Origin: Kitasatospora aureofaciens
Lineage (GTDB): Bacteria > Actinomycetota > Actinomycetes > Streptomycetales > Streptomycetaceae
Reading direction: 5' to 3'
NCBI RefSeq assembly: GCF_001188955.3
Contig: NZ_JPRF03000054.1
Coordinates: 186,001-250,000, forward strand
Length of the DNA: 64,000 bases
The notes beneath the pieces are model-generated. The model worked only from the letters and a program-made list of their open reading frames with translations. It was not told the DNA's origin and searched no databases. Each line of letters begins with the position of its first letter. The stretch's first letter is position 1. A program made the translations under genes and the position numbers. Shown in pieces: positions 39,997 to 49,229 of the stretch.

Positions 39997-41598
39997 TCAG
40001 GTGCTGCTCGGACGCGGGGCCGGGAGGGTGGCCGAGCCGGTGAGGAGGGGCCACTCGCGGTGGAAGGGCGGGAACGGGAGCTTGCCCTCGATGATCGGGG
40101 TGCCGAAGACCTTCAGGTGGGCGGTCAGTGCGCCGCTCAGGTCGACACCGCCGACCAGCGACCAGCTCCCCTGCAGCTGCGGCGTCTTGCCGGGCACGTC
40201 GACGGCGAGGGAGCCGTCCGCCTTGGCGGCCAGGTAGGGGGCGACGGTGGTCTCGACGCCGACGGTGTCGTAGAGGCCGAGGCTGACCTCGGCTCCGAGG
40301 GCGGCGCGGACGGAGGCCTTGCCGTCGAGGCGGACGTGCACCGGGGAGACCTTGGTGTCGGCGCTGGTGGTCGAGGTCCAGCCCTTGCCGCCGGTGTAGT
40401 CGGCGCGCACCGCCCAGGTGCCGGTGGCGTCCTGCTGGGCCTCCAGGTGGACCTGGCCGTCGGCGCCGACCTCCAAGTAGCAGGTGAGGCCGAGGTTGAC
40501 GACCACCGGCAGACCGGCGACGGTCAGCACCGGGCTGGCCTGCAGCTTGGCGAAGGGCACCCGGATCGGCGCCGCGCCGGTGTTGCGGGCGACGTCACCG
40601 GTGACCTTCCAGTTCGCGTGGGCGCCGAGGTCGAAGCCGACGGAGGCGGTGCGCGGGGCCGCGGCGCCTGCGCCGTGGTAGGCGAAGTGGACGGCCGGGT
40701 GGAGCTGGAGGGAGCCGGAGGCGTCCAGGCTGGCGCCGCCGGGCAGCGGCACGGGGGCCTTGACGTCGACCTCCAGGGTGCCGGAGGCGTCGGCCTTCAC
40801 CCCGCCCAGGTCGGCGCCGACGGTCGCCTTGACGTCCTTGACCAGCGGGGTCACCTGGATGCCGTGCACGTCGATCGGCACCTGGCCGTCCGCCTCGGTG
40901 CCGCCGAGGAGTTCGGACAGGGTGGCCGGGCGGGTGGTGAGGTTGAGGGTGTTGCCCGCGCCGGGGTTGACGCCGGTGACGGCGACCAGCGCGCCCTGCG
41001 GCGCGGCGGGGGTGGGCGGGCTGGCGATCAGCTGGCCGGGCTGGACGGCCGCGGCCGGGGCGTTGACGGACGCCGAGGCCGACGCCGAGACCGACGGGGT
41101 CGCCGAAGCTGACGGGGCCGACGGGGTCGCCGAGGCTGACGGGGCCGCCGGGGCTGACGCCGAGACCGACGGGGTCGCGGTCGGCGAAGCCGTCGCACCG
41201 CCGCCGGTGAGCACCGCGGTGCCCTTCCCCGGGTCGTAAGAGGTGAGTTGGAGGGCCTTGTTCTCGGCCGTGACCGCGCCACCGTCCTTGCCCGGGGCGC
41301 CGATGACGGCCTGCTTGTCCCCGGCCGGCGCGGCCGTGACATTGGTGCCGGTCGGCGTCGGACGGCCGGAGGCCGGGGTGCCGGCCCGGGCGTGCGGGGC
41401 GCCGGAGGCGCTCGCGGCGTCCGCCGGGCTGCCCCCGGCGGTGGTCGCGGCCGTGTCGGCGGTGCTGGTGGCGGCGGCGGGTTCGCCGGCGGCCCGGGAG
41501 GTGCTGCCGGGGCTGGTGGGCCCGCACGCGGCCGTCCCGGCGAGGATGAGGGTGAGCAGGGCTGCGGGCGCGGCCCGGCCTATCGAGGGCTTGAACAC
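39997..41598 (-). CDS. Putative lipoprotein, beta-rich, unknown function
   Basis: 533 aa. Hydrophobic N-terminus PAALLTLILAGTAACGPTSP gives a lipobox-like TAAC (Cys ~25). A long low-complexity Ala/Ser/Thr/Pro region (~27-200, with ASATPS-type repeats) follows, then ~330 residues of beta-strand-rich sequence with repeated VxVDVKAPVPLPGGA/ASGxLxLHP patterns. No known catalytic motif; I do not recognise the family. GTG 41598 has no clear ribosome site. Probably anchored on the outer face of the membrane. Confidence 0.75.
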   Translation of the reverse strand: MFKPSIGRAAPAALLTLILAGTAACGPTSPGSTSRAAGEPAAATSTADTAATTAGGSPADAASASGAPHARAGTPASGRPTPTGTNVTAAPAGDKQAVIGAPGKDGGAVTAENKALQLTSYDPGKGTAVLTGGGATASPTATPSVSASAPAAPSASATPSAPSASATPSVSASASASVNAPAAAVQPGQLIASPPTPAAPQGALVAVTGVNPGAGNTLNLTTRPATLSELLGGTEADGQVPIDVHGIQVTPLVKDVKATVGADLGGVKADASGTLEVDVKAPVPLPGGASLDASGSLQLHPAVHFAYHGAGAAAPRTASVGFDLGAHANWKVTGDVARNTGAAPIRVPFAKLQASPVLTVAGLPVVVNLGLTCYLEVGADGQVHLEAQQDATGTWAVRADYTGGKGWTSTTSADTKVSPVHVRLDGKASVRAALGAEVSLGLYDTVGVETTVAPYLAAKADGSLAVDVPGKTPQLQGSWSLVGGVDLSGALTAHLKVFGTPIIEGKLPFPPFHREWPLLTGSATLPAPRPSST

Positions 41599-41676
41599 GC
41601 AGCGTCATGTTACTGACGAGGAATAAGTTTGTCTAAGGCAGGCCGAGGCGGGGCCGGAACGAGCGGGAACCGCAGG

Positions 41677-42492
41677 TCAGACCAGCCGCGCGACCGGCAG
41701 CCGGTCCGTCGGCAGGATGCCCGCGCCGGGGGCCCCGGCCAGTTCGGCGAGGTAGCGGGAGCGCTCCATCGACACCGCACCGAGGCTGCGCACGTACGGC
41801 CCGTCCCACTGGGCGTCGAGCAGCCGCCCGCCCGCGGCGCCGAACCGCGCGCCGAGGTCGGCGACGGCGACCCGGGCGGCGTCCGGCCGCCGGTGGAACA
41901 TGGAGTCCAGGCTCAGCACCGGCCAGACGGCCACCCCGAACACTCCGCCGACCAGTTCCTCGCCCTCCCACACCTCCACGCTGTGCGCCGCGCCGCGCGC
42001 GTTCAGCTCCATCAGCGCCGCTCGTAACTCCTCGGTGAGCCAAGCCGGTTGGCGCCCTTCGGCGCAGGCCGTGAGCACCGCCCCGAAGGCGGCGTCGGCG
42101 GTCGTGAACCACTCGGCCGCGCCCGCCGCCCCTGCTGCATCCGCTACCTCCGCTGCGCCCGCTGCCCTCGACCGGCCCCGCAGCCGCCGGGCGAGCCTGC
42201 GGGGCAGCCGAACCGAGCCGGGGCGCAGCACCGGCCGCGGGTCGGGGGACCACCATGCGAGCGCGTACGGGTCCTCCGCGCCCGGCAGCAGGACCACTTC
42301 CCCGGCCTCGACCGCCTCGCCGTACACCGCCTCGTTGTAGGCGCTCGCGTACTCGTCCGCCGCGGGCAGCGGGAACAGCCCGTACCGGTACGCTGTCAGC
42401 AGCTGCTCCGGTCCGAGCACCCCGCCGAAGGCCACCGGTCCTTCACCGTCGGCCGGCTGGAGGTCCAGTGCGCCGAAACCGGTCACGGTCAC
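41677..42492 (-). CDS. Leucyl/phenylalanyl-tRNA-protein transferase homologue (peptide-forming)
   Basis: 271 aa of the Aat (L/F-transferase) family, which moves an amino acid from aminoacyl-tRNA to an amine. Matched segments: GVLGPEQLLTAYRYGLFPLP, LAWWSPDPRPVLRPGSVRLP, SVEVWEGEELVGGVFGVAVW, LSLDSMFHRRPDAARVAVAD and GGRLLDAQWDGPYVRSLGAV (Asp and Gln of the catalytic LIDCQ kept as LLDAQ). An Ala-rich insert (~110-126) is unusual. GTG 42492 overlaps the NRPS stop (GTGA). Codon 156 is TTA. Given the partner, I infer that it joins a tRNA-borne residue to an amino acid held on the carrier domain rather than acting in N-degron tagging. Conservative alternative: ordinary Aat. Confidence 0.85.
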   Translation of the reverse strand: MTVTGFGALDLQPADGEGPVAFGGVLGPEQLLTAYRYGLFPLPAADEYASAYNEAVYGEAVEAGEVVLLPGAEDPYALAWWSPDPRPVLRPGSVRLPRRLARRLRGRSRAAGAAEVADAAGAAGAAEWFTTADAAFGAVLTACAEGRQPAWLTEELRAALMELNARGAAHSVEVWEGEELVGGVFGVAVWPVLSLDSMFHRRPDAARVAVADLGARFGAAGGRLLDAQWDGPYVRSLGAVSMERSRYLAELAGAPGAGILPTDRLPVARLV

Positions 42493-45400
42493 AGGAACCC
42501 CTCGTCAGCCAGCCGCGCCAGGTAGTGGTCCAGCAACGCACCGTCCACCTCCGGCAGTTCGATCCCGCTGCCCTGAAGCGCCGCCTCCGCGTTGAGCCGG
42601 TCGAAGCGCGGGAACACCGGCTGGAAGTACAGCTCGCTGATGGACAGGTCCGCTCCCGGCGCCCGGTCGACGAACAGCGGGACGAAGGGTGTGATCGGGT
42701 GCGTCGGGTGCCCGGCGGCGAACCGCACCAGCCGCTGCACCCATTCCCGGTACGGGAGTTCGGCGATCCGGCGGCCGCGCGCCCGGAGCCGGTCGGCCAG
42801 GTCAGGGAGCCCGGCCGGGTTCGGCGAGGTGAGGTGGTAGACCTCGCCGTCGGCGGGCGCGTGCGCGGCGATGTGCGCGACCGCGCGGGTGAACCGGTCG
42901 GCCGGGACGAAGTCCAGCGGCAGCTGCACGTCCGGACAGGTGCCGCTGTCGGCGAAGTACTTGATCAGCGCACAGAGTTCGGTGCCGGTGTTCATCACCC
43001 CGGTCACGAGGTCCCCGGTGACGTCGTTGGTGCGCAGCACGGTGACCGGCAGTCCGCCCGCCGCCGCGTTGTGCAGCAACTGCTCGGCGACCCACTTGCT
43101 CTCGACGTAGCCGACGCCGAGCCGCTCGGGGTGGGCCAGCGGCGTGCGCTCGGTGACCTCGCGGACGCCGGCCGCGCCGAACCCGGCGAGCACGGCGAGG
43201 GTGGAGAGGTAGTGCACCGGTAAGCCCCGGCTGTACCCCGCGAGCCGGACCACCTCCCGGGTGCCGCCGACGTTGGGTGCGCGCAACTGGTGGTACGGGT
43301 AGAGGAAGTTGACCTGCCCGCCGAGGTGGTACACGGCGTCCAGGTGCTCGGCCAGCCACTCGAACTGATGCCCAGTCAGCCCAAGTCGCTCGGCGGCGAG
43401 GTCCCCGACCAGGGGCACCACCCGGGCGTCCGCCAGGTCCCGCCGCAGGAAGCGCTGTCGGCTCGCGCGCAGCCGTTCCAGCGCGTGTTCCTGGTCGGGC
43501 GCCCGGACCAGGCAGTGGATCCGTGCCCGGGTGGTGGCGAGCAGGACGTCCAGCAGGTGCGCGCCGCAGAAGCCGGTGGCGCCGGTGAGCAGGATCTCGG
43601 CGGGCTCGGCCCGGGACGGTGCCGGGCTCCAGGACTGGCCCACAGCGTGGGTGAGTTGGGCCTCGGCATGCCAGTCGACGGCGGCCTCGCCCTGGGCGAC
43701 CCCGGTGCGGGCGGCCTGCAGCGCGGTGGTGAAGTCGCGCAGCACGGGCGAGCGCAGCAGCGCCCGGGTGAGGGTTCGGACGTGGCCGATGTCCAGGCCG
43801 AACATCATCCGGGCCCGGGCGAGCATCTCCATGGCGAGCAGTGAGGTGCCAGCGAGGGCGAAGAAGTCGTCGTCGGGGCCGACGTGTTCGGCGCCGAGGA
43901 GCTCCGCCCAGAGGTGGCCGACGGCCGCCTCCACGGCGCTGGGTCCGACGGCATCGGGCTCGACGGCGCCGGATCCGAGGGCGCCGGATCCGAGGGCGCT
44001 GACGGCAAGGGACGTTCGCACGGGGGCCGTCCGCACCGGGGCCGTCCGCACCGGGGCGCGCGGCAGGGACCGTCGGTCGATCTTCCCGGCCGCGGTGAGC
44101 GGCATGGCCTCCAGCGGCACGAACTCCGCCGGGACGAGGTACTCCGGCAGCCGTTCCGCCAGGAAGGCGCGCAGCAGCTCGGGCCGCACGACGGCGTCGT
44201 CCCCGAGCGTGTAGTAGGCGGTGAGCACCCGGCTGCCGTCCGGCGCGCTGCCGTCGGCCGCGACCCGGGCCTGCCGCACCGCCGGGTGGTCGGCCAGCAC
44301 CGCCTCGACCTCCGCCGGGTCGACCCGGTGCCCGCGCACCTTCACCTGGTCGTCGAAGCGCCCGAGGATCTCCAGCTGTCCGTCCGCCCGCCAGCGCCCG
44401 GCGTCGCCGGTGCGGTACATCCGCTCGCCGGGCAGCGGTGCGTACGGGTCGGGCAGGAACGATTCGGCGGTGAGCCCGGGCTGCCGCCAGTAGCCGCGGG
44501 CCAGGCCCGGCCCGCCGAGGTGGATCTCGCCCCGCTCGCCGGGCCGCACCGGCCGCAGCCGCTCGTTCAGCACGTGCACCCGCACCCCCGGCAGCGGTCG
44601 GCCGATCGGCACCGGCGCGGTGGGGGCGTCCAGCAGCTCCGGGGTGACCTCGCAGCGGAGGGAGGTGACGGCCGCCTCGGTCACCCCGTACGCGTTGAGC
44701 AGCCGCACCCCCGGCAGCCGCTCCCGGCAGGCCCGGCAGTCGTCGGCGTGCAGCACGTCCCCGCCGACCACCACCATCCGCAGCCCCGCCGGGGCGGGCC
44801 CGCCGCGCGGCAGCAGGTCGAGCACGTGGTGCCAGTACGCGGGCGTGAAGTCGGCGACCGTCAGACCGAGCCGGGGCAGTCGCCGGACCAGTTCGGTGGG
44901 CGCCCAGGTGTCCCGGCCGCCGAGCACGACGGTCGCACCCGCGAGCAGTGCGGAGAACACCTGCTCCAGCGCGGTGTCCGCGCCGAGCGCGGCCAGCTGG
45001 AGCACCCGCTCGCCGGGGGCGAGGCCGTAGGCACGGACGACCCGGTCGAGGGTGAACACCAGTGAACGGTGGGTGACCGGCACGCCCTTGGGGCGGCCGG
45101 TGGTGCCGGAGGTGTAGATCAGGTACGCGAGATCGTCGGGCGCGGAGCCGACCCCGGGCGCGGATCCGTCCTCGGGCGCGGAGCCGTCATCGGGCGCGGA
45201 TCCGTACTCCGACAGGCCCGCCGAAACCCCTTCCGACGGCGCCACCACCTCCACCCCGTCGAACCCGGCGCCGTCCGTGACCGCCACCCACGCCCCGCAG
45301 TCCGCCACCAGCCCCGCGAGCCGCCGCGGCGGATGCTCCGGGTCGAGCGGCAGGAAGGCCGCGCCCGCCTTCAGCACCGCCAGCCAGGCCACCACCAGCT

Positions 45401-45815
45401 CCACCCCGCGCCGCAGGCACACCGGCACCACCTGCTCCGGCCCCACCCCCCGGGCCCGCAGCGCCGCGGCCAGCCGGTCGCTGCGCCCGTCCAACTCGCG
45501 GTAGCTCAGCGTGGCACCCTCCCCCTCCACCGCGACCGCCGCCGGATCGTGCGCGGCCCGGGCCCGGAACAGTCCGTGCACCGTCTCCGCGAAACCGGCG
45601 CGGGCACCGCGGACCGGCTCCTGCCGCCAGTTCCGTTCCACCCAGGCCCGGCACTGGGCCCGCCCGGTCGGCCCGTACACCTGCCGCCAGCCGGCCGGCA
45701 GGGGCAAGTCCCCCGGCCAGATCGCGTGCTGACCGTCGTCGTTCCGTACCACGGCGTGACGCCCGGGGTTCACATCCGTGCGTACGCCCCTTGCGCTGTG
45801 GGCTGCGTCGTCCAC
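42489..45815 (-). CDS. MbtH-adenylation-carrier-thioester reductase NRPS without condensation domain
   Basis: 1108 aa from GTG 45815 (AGAGG eight bases before). Residues ~16-68 are a fused MbtH domain (NDDGQHAIWPGDLPLPAGWR, WVERNW). Adenylation domain ~75-620: LIYTSGTTGRPKG (~232), NAYGVTE (~374), YRTGDAGRW, GRFDDQVKVRGHRV and the K in AGKIDRRSLP. Carrier domain: DDDFFALAGTSLLAMEMLAR (Ser in GTSL). C-terminal reductase: EILLTGATGFCGAHLLDVLL (NADPH) and GVGYVESKWVAEQL (YxxxK), so release should give an aldehyde or alcohol. No condensation domain anywhere. Linkers carry APVRT x3 and GSAPDD-type repeats. A TTA codon lies at 43223-43221. Coupled to the Aat-like gene, matching the tRNA-dependent peptide systems described in S. 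lividans 66. Confidence 0.93.
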   Translation of the reverse strand: MDDAAHSARGVRTDVNPGRHAVVRNDDGQHAIWPGDLPLPAGWRQVYGPTGRAQCRAWVERNWRQEPVRGARAGFAETVHGLFRARAAHDPAAVAVEGEGATLSYRELDGRSDRLAAALRARGVGPEQVVPVCLRRGVELVVAWLAVLKAGAAFLPLDPEHPPRRLAGLVADCGAWVAVTDGAGFDGVEVVAPSEGVSAGLSEYGSAPDDGSAPEDGSAPGVGSAPDDLAYLIYTSGTTGRPKGVPVTHRSLVFTLDRVVRAYGLAPGERVLQLAALGADTALEQVFSALLAGATVVLGGRDTWAPTELVRRLPRLGLTVADFTPAYWHHVLDLLPRGGPAPAGLRMVVVGGDVLHADDCRACRERLPGVRLLNAYGVTEAAVTSLRCEVTPELLDAPTAPVPIGRPLPGVRVHVLNERLRPVRPGERGEIHLGGPGLARGYWRQPGLTAESFLPDPYAPLPGERMYRTGDAGRWRADGQLEILGRFDDQVKVRGHRVDPAEVEAVLADHPAVRQARVAADGSAPDGSRVLTAYYTLGDDAVVRPELLRAFLAERLPEYLVPAEFVPLEAMPLTAAGKIDRRSLPRAPVRTAPVRTAPVRTSLAVSALGSGALGSGAVEPDAVGPSAVEAAVGHLWAELLGAEHVGPDDDFFALAGTSLLAMEMLARARMMFGLDIGHVRTLTRALLRSPVLRDFTTALQAARTGVAQGEAAVDWHAEAQLTHAVGQSWSPAPSRAEPAEILLTGATGFCGAHLLDVLLATTRARIHCLVRAPDQEHALERLRASRQRFLRRDLADARVVPLVGDLAAERLGLTGHQFEWLAEHLDAVYHLGGQVNFLYPYHQLRAPNVGGTREVVRLAGYSRGLPVHYLSTLAVLAGFGAAGVREVTERTPLAHPERLGVGYVESKWVAEQLLHNAAAGGLPVTVLRTNDVTGDLVTGVMNTGTELCALIKYFADSGTCPDVQLPLDFVPADRFTRAVAHIAAHAPADGEVYHLTSPNPAGLPDLADRLRARGRRIAELPYREWVQRLVRFAAGHPTHPITPFVPLFVDRAPGADLSISELYFQPVFPRFDRLNAEAALQGSGIELPEVDGALLDHYLARLADEGFL

Positions 45816-45867
45816 CGGCTTGACCTCTTGCTGAAGCGGCAGAATGCTGGGAGGTGCGACATTTCCG

Positions 45868-45896
45868 ACTATACGCACTCACGGCACCCCGACAAC
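45868..45896 (-). promoter_or_regulatory. Promoter of the NRPS/Aat-like operon
   Basis: On the minus strand GTTGTC (45896-45891) and TATAGT (45873-45868) are separated by 17 bp. The start would be near 45861, leaving a leader of about 45 bases. The -10 is the best AT-rich hexamer in the intergenic region. Confidence 0.5.
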
Positions 45897-46016
45897 GTCC
45901 GTCGCACAGCCCGCCGGACGTCGCCGGGTCGTGGGTGGATCGGCCCCGACAGACCCGTCCTCGCCCGAACTCCCCCGCCCCCGCGGCGGGGTGGCGCCGC
46001 GGAGGAGGGAGCCTCT

Positions 46017-49000
46017 TTGACTTTCCGGCGACAACGCCTGATGGTGTGCTACCTGTGCTGGATGGTGCTGTTCACCGGCATCTACTTCGCCGATCCCGGG
46101 CTGCGGATCATCTGGTGGACGGGCATGGGCCTCGGTGGCGTCGCCGCCGTCGTGGCCGGCGTCCGGCTCAACCGCCCCCGGCACCCGCTGTTCTGGTACC
46201 TGCTGGCGCTGGCCAACCTCAGCTTCACCACCGGCGAGGCCGTGCAGGCCCTCCAACTCGACATCCTGCACCTGAACAACCCGTTCCCGTCCGTCGCCGA
46301 CGGCTTCTACCTCGCCGAGTTCGTGCTGTACGCCGTCGGCCTGCTCGGCTTCATCCGATGGCGAACGGCCCGTCAGGACTGCGCCGGACTGCTCGACGCC
46401 CTGATCATCACACTCGGCCTGGCCCTGCTCGTCTGGATCTACCTGATCCTCCCGTACGCCCTGAACCCGGCCCTCACCTGGTTCCAGAAGGCCGTCTCGA
46501 TCGCCTACCCGCTCGGCGACGTGATCGTGCTCGCCCTGCTGCTACGGCTGTTGACCCCACGCGGCGGCAACTCCCGCTCCCTGCAGCTGCTCACCGTCGG
46601 TGCCCTCGGCCTGCTCACCGCCGACGTCCTCTACGGGCTGATCCAGCTGCACGGCACCTGGCGCATCGGCACCGGCGTCGAACTCGGCTGGGCCGCCTTC
46701 TACACCGCCTGGGGCGCGGCCGCGCTGCACCCCTCGATGGTCGAGCTGACCAGGCCCGTCCCCACCCAGCAGCCCGACCTCTCGGCCACCCGGCTCGCCC
46801 TGTTGACCATGGCCTCGCTGATCGCGCCCGCCATCCTGATCATCGAGTCGCTGGCCGGGAACACCCACAACGCGGGCGTGATCGGCGCCTTCTCCGCCCT
46901 CCTCTACCTGCTGGTGCTCGCCCGGCTGGCGGTCGTGGTGGTCGCCCGCCGCCAGGCGGTGGCCCGCGAGCGGACGCTGCGCGAGGCGGGCGCCCGGCTG
47001 ACCGCGGCCGTCACGGTGGCGGAGGTCGCGGACGCCGTGCAGTCCGCCGTCTCGACCCTGATGCCCGCCGAGCGCGGGCACGTCGCGCTGCTCGGGGTCA
47101 CCGAGTACGGGGTGCTGCACGTCCGGCGGGCCGGGAACGGCAAGGGCGGCGAGGACCCCGGTTCAGGAGGAGGCCCCGGCCCGGACGGCGACTCAGGCCC
47201 GGACGGCGGCACCGGCCCGGACGGCGGCACCGGCCCGCCCCGGGAGGACGAGGTGCTCACCCGCCTCGCCGCCCACCGCGAGACCCGACTGCTGCCCGTC
47301 GGCTCCGTCGACCTGCCCGCCCACCTCGGCGGCATGCCCGCCGCCCTGGTCTGCCCCCTCGTGCTGGCCGAACGCCCCTCCGGCAACCCGCTGATCGGCG
47401 CGCTCGTGGTCACCGGCACCGAACAGGAACTGACCAGCCTCTGGGGCTCGCTGGAGATACTCGCCGCCCAGGCGGCCCTGGCCGTCGAACGCCTGGTGCT
47501 GAGCCAGGAGGTCGCCCGGCGCAACAGCGAGCTGTACTTCCGCACCCTGGTGCAGAACGCCAGCGACGTCATCCTGATCCTCGACGCCGACGACGGCATC
47601 CGCTACGCCTCCTCCTCCGCCGAACGCGTGCTCGGCCGCGCCGACCTGGACGGCACCCGGTTCACCGACCTCGTCCCGCCCGAGGACAGCCGGGAGGTCG
47701 GCAAGGCGCTGGCCCGGATGCGCGGCCCCGCCGACCCGCCCCGGGGCGACCAACCGCGCGAGCACTGGCGGCTGCTGCGCCAGGACCGCACCCCGATCGA
47801 GGCCGAGGTCCGCTACACCGACCTGCACGACGACCCGACGGTCGGCGGCCTGGTGCTCACCCTGCGCGACGTGACCGAGCAGCGCCAGATGGAGCGTGAG
47901 CTGACCCACCGGGCCTTCCACGACTCGCTGACCGGTCTCGCCAACCGGGTGCTGTTCCAGGACCGGGTCGGCCACGCACTCGCCCGCGGCGAGCGCAGCG
48001 GGGCCGTCACCGGGGTGCTGTTCATCGACCTGGACGACTTCAAGGTGGTCAACGACACCCAGGGCCACGCGGTGGGCGACGAACTGCTGGTCGCCGTCTC
48101 ACTGCGGATCTCCACCGCGCTGCGCAGCTCGGACACCGCCGCCCGGCTCGGCGGCGACGAGTTCGCCGTCCTGGTCGAGGACGCGCTGTGCCCGACCGAC
48201 GTGGACACCATCGCGGGCGTGGTGCTCGCGGTGTTCGCAGAACCGTTCAAGCTCAGCGCCGGCGCCGTCCGGGTCAACGCCAGCATCGGCGTGGCGACCA
48301 CCGAGGACAGCGTGGACGCCGCCGAACTGCTCACCCACGCCGACCTCGCCCTCTACTCCGCGAAGGCGGCCGGCCGCCGACAGTGGTGCCACTACCGGCC
48401 GGCCCTGCAGGCGGGGCTGGTGGAACGCCACGAGCTGAACGAGAACCTGGACTCCGCCATCGCGGAATCGGCCTTCCAGCTGTACTACCAGCCGATCGTC
48501 GACCTGCACACGGGCGACCTGGTGGCCTTCGAGGCCCTGGTCCGCTGGCCGCACGACCGGCGCGGCATGGTGCTGCCCGACGAGTTCATCGCCCTCGCCG
48601 AGGAGAGCGGCCAGATCGTGCCGCTCGGCGCCTGGGTCCTGGAACGCGCCGCCGAGGAGGCCGCCGCCTGGCACGCCGCCAGCTCCGCAGCCCGCGCCGC
48701 TGCCGGGCGGCCCCCGTTGCGGGTCAACGTCAACGTCTCCGCCCGCCAGTTCCGCGACGCCGGCTTCGTCGACGTGGTCCGCCACGCCCTGGACTCCTCC
48801 GGCATCGACCCAAGCACCCTCGTCCTGGAACTCACCGAATCCGTCCTGATGCGCCGCGACGACCGGCTGCGCACCGACATGGCCACCCTCGGCGACCTCG
48901 GCATCGGCCTCGCCATCGACGACTTCGGCACCGGCTACTCCTCGCTGTCCTACCTGCGCGAGTTCCCGATCTCCCTGCTGAAGATCGACAAGTCCTTCAT

Positions 49001-49229
49001 CGACGGACTCGGCCTCTCCCCCCAGCAGCACGCCCTGGTCGAGGGCATCACCCGGATCGCCGACACCCTCGGCGTCCAGGTCATCGCCGAGGGCATCGAA
49101 CACCCCGACCAGCGCGACCTGCTCGCCGCCATGGGCTGCCCCCTCGGCCAGGGCTACCTCTTCGCCCGCCCGATGGACGGCCCCCGCGCCCAGGCCCTGG
49201 TCCGCCGGGCAACGTACGAACCCGCCTGA
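46017..49229 (+). CDS. Membrane-bound GGDEF-EAL cyclic-di-GMP enzyme
   Basis: 1070 aa. About nine to ten transmembrane helices fill residues 1-305, followed by a GAF-like segment (~330-490, with a Gly/Pro/Asp-rich repeat PGPDGDSGPDGGTGPDGG). A PAS domain is at ~502-625, GGDEF at ~632-795 (RLGGDEFAVL intact, ~712) and EAL at ~810-1060 (FEALVRW ~836, FGTGYSSLSYL, KIDKSFI, AEGIE). Both signature motifs are intact, so it could make or break c-di-GMP, like the RmdA/RmdB class controlling Streptomyces development. TTG 46017 is chosen for its AGGAGGGAG; an ATG eight codons later is possible. Divergent from the NRPS operon. Confidence 0.93.
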   Translation: MTFRRQRLMVCYLCWMVLFTGIYFADPGLRIIWWTGMGLGGVAAVVAGVRLNRPRHPLFWYLLALANLSFTTGEAVQALQLDILHLNNPFPSVADGFYLAEFVLYAVGLLGFIRWRTARQDCAGLLDALIITLGLALLVWIYLILPYALNPALTWFQKAVSIAYPLGDVIVLALLLRLLTPRGGNSRSLQLLTVGALGLLTADVLYGLIQLHGTWRIGTGVELGWAAFYTAWGAAALHPSMVELTRPVPTQQPDLSATRLALLTMASLIAPAILIIESLAGNTHNAGVIGAFSALLYLLVLARLAVVVVARRQAVARERTLREAGARLTAAVTVAEVADAVQSAVSTLMPAERGHVALLGVTEYGVLHVRRAGNGKGGEDPGSGGGPGPDGDSGPDGGTGPDGGTGPPREDEVLTRLAAHRETRLLPVGSVDLPAHLGGMPAALVCPLVLAERPSGNPLIGALVVTGTEQELTSLWGSLEILAAQAALAVERLVLSQEVARRNSELYFRTLVQNASDVILILDADDGIRYASSSAERVLGRADLDGTRFTDLVPPEDSREVGKALARMRGPADPPRGDQPREHWRLLRQDRTPIEAEVRYTDLHDDPTVGGLVLTLRDVTEQRQMERELTHRAFHDSLTGLANRVLFQDRVGHALARGERSGAVTGVLFIDLDDFKVVNDTQGHAVGDELLVAVSLRISTALRSSDTAARLGGDEFAVLVEDALCPTDVDTIAGVVLAVFAEPFKLSAGAVRVNASIGVATTEDSVDAAELLTHADLALYSAKAAGRRQWCHYRPALQAGLVERHELNENLDSAIAESAFQLYYQPIVDLHTGDLVAFEALVRWPHDRRGMVLPDEFIALAEESGQIVPLGAWVLERAAEEAAAWHAASSAARAAAGRPPLRVNVNVSARQFRDAGFVDVVRHALDSSGIDPSTLVLELTESVLMRRDDRLRTDMATLGDLGIGLAIDDFGTGYSSLSYLREFPISLLKIDKSFIDGLGLSPQQHALVEGITRIADTLGVQVIAEGIEHPDQRDLLAAMGCPLGQGYLFARPMDGPRAQALVRRATYEPA

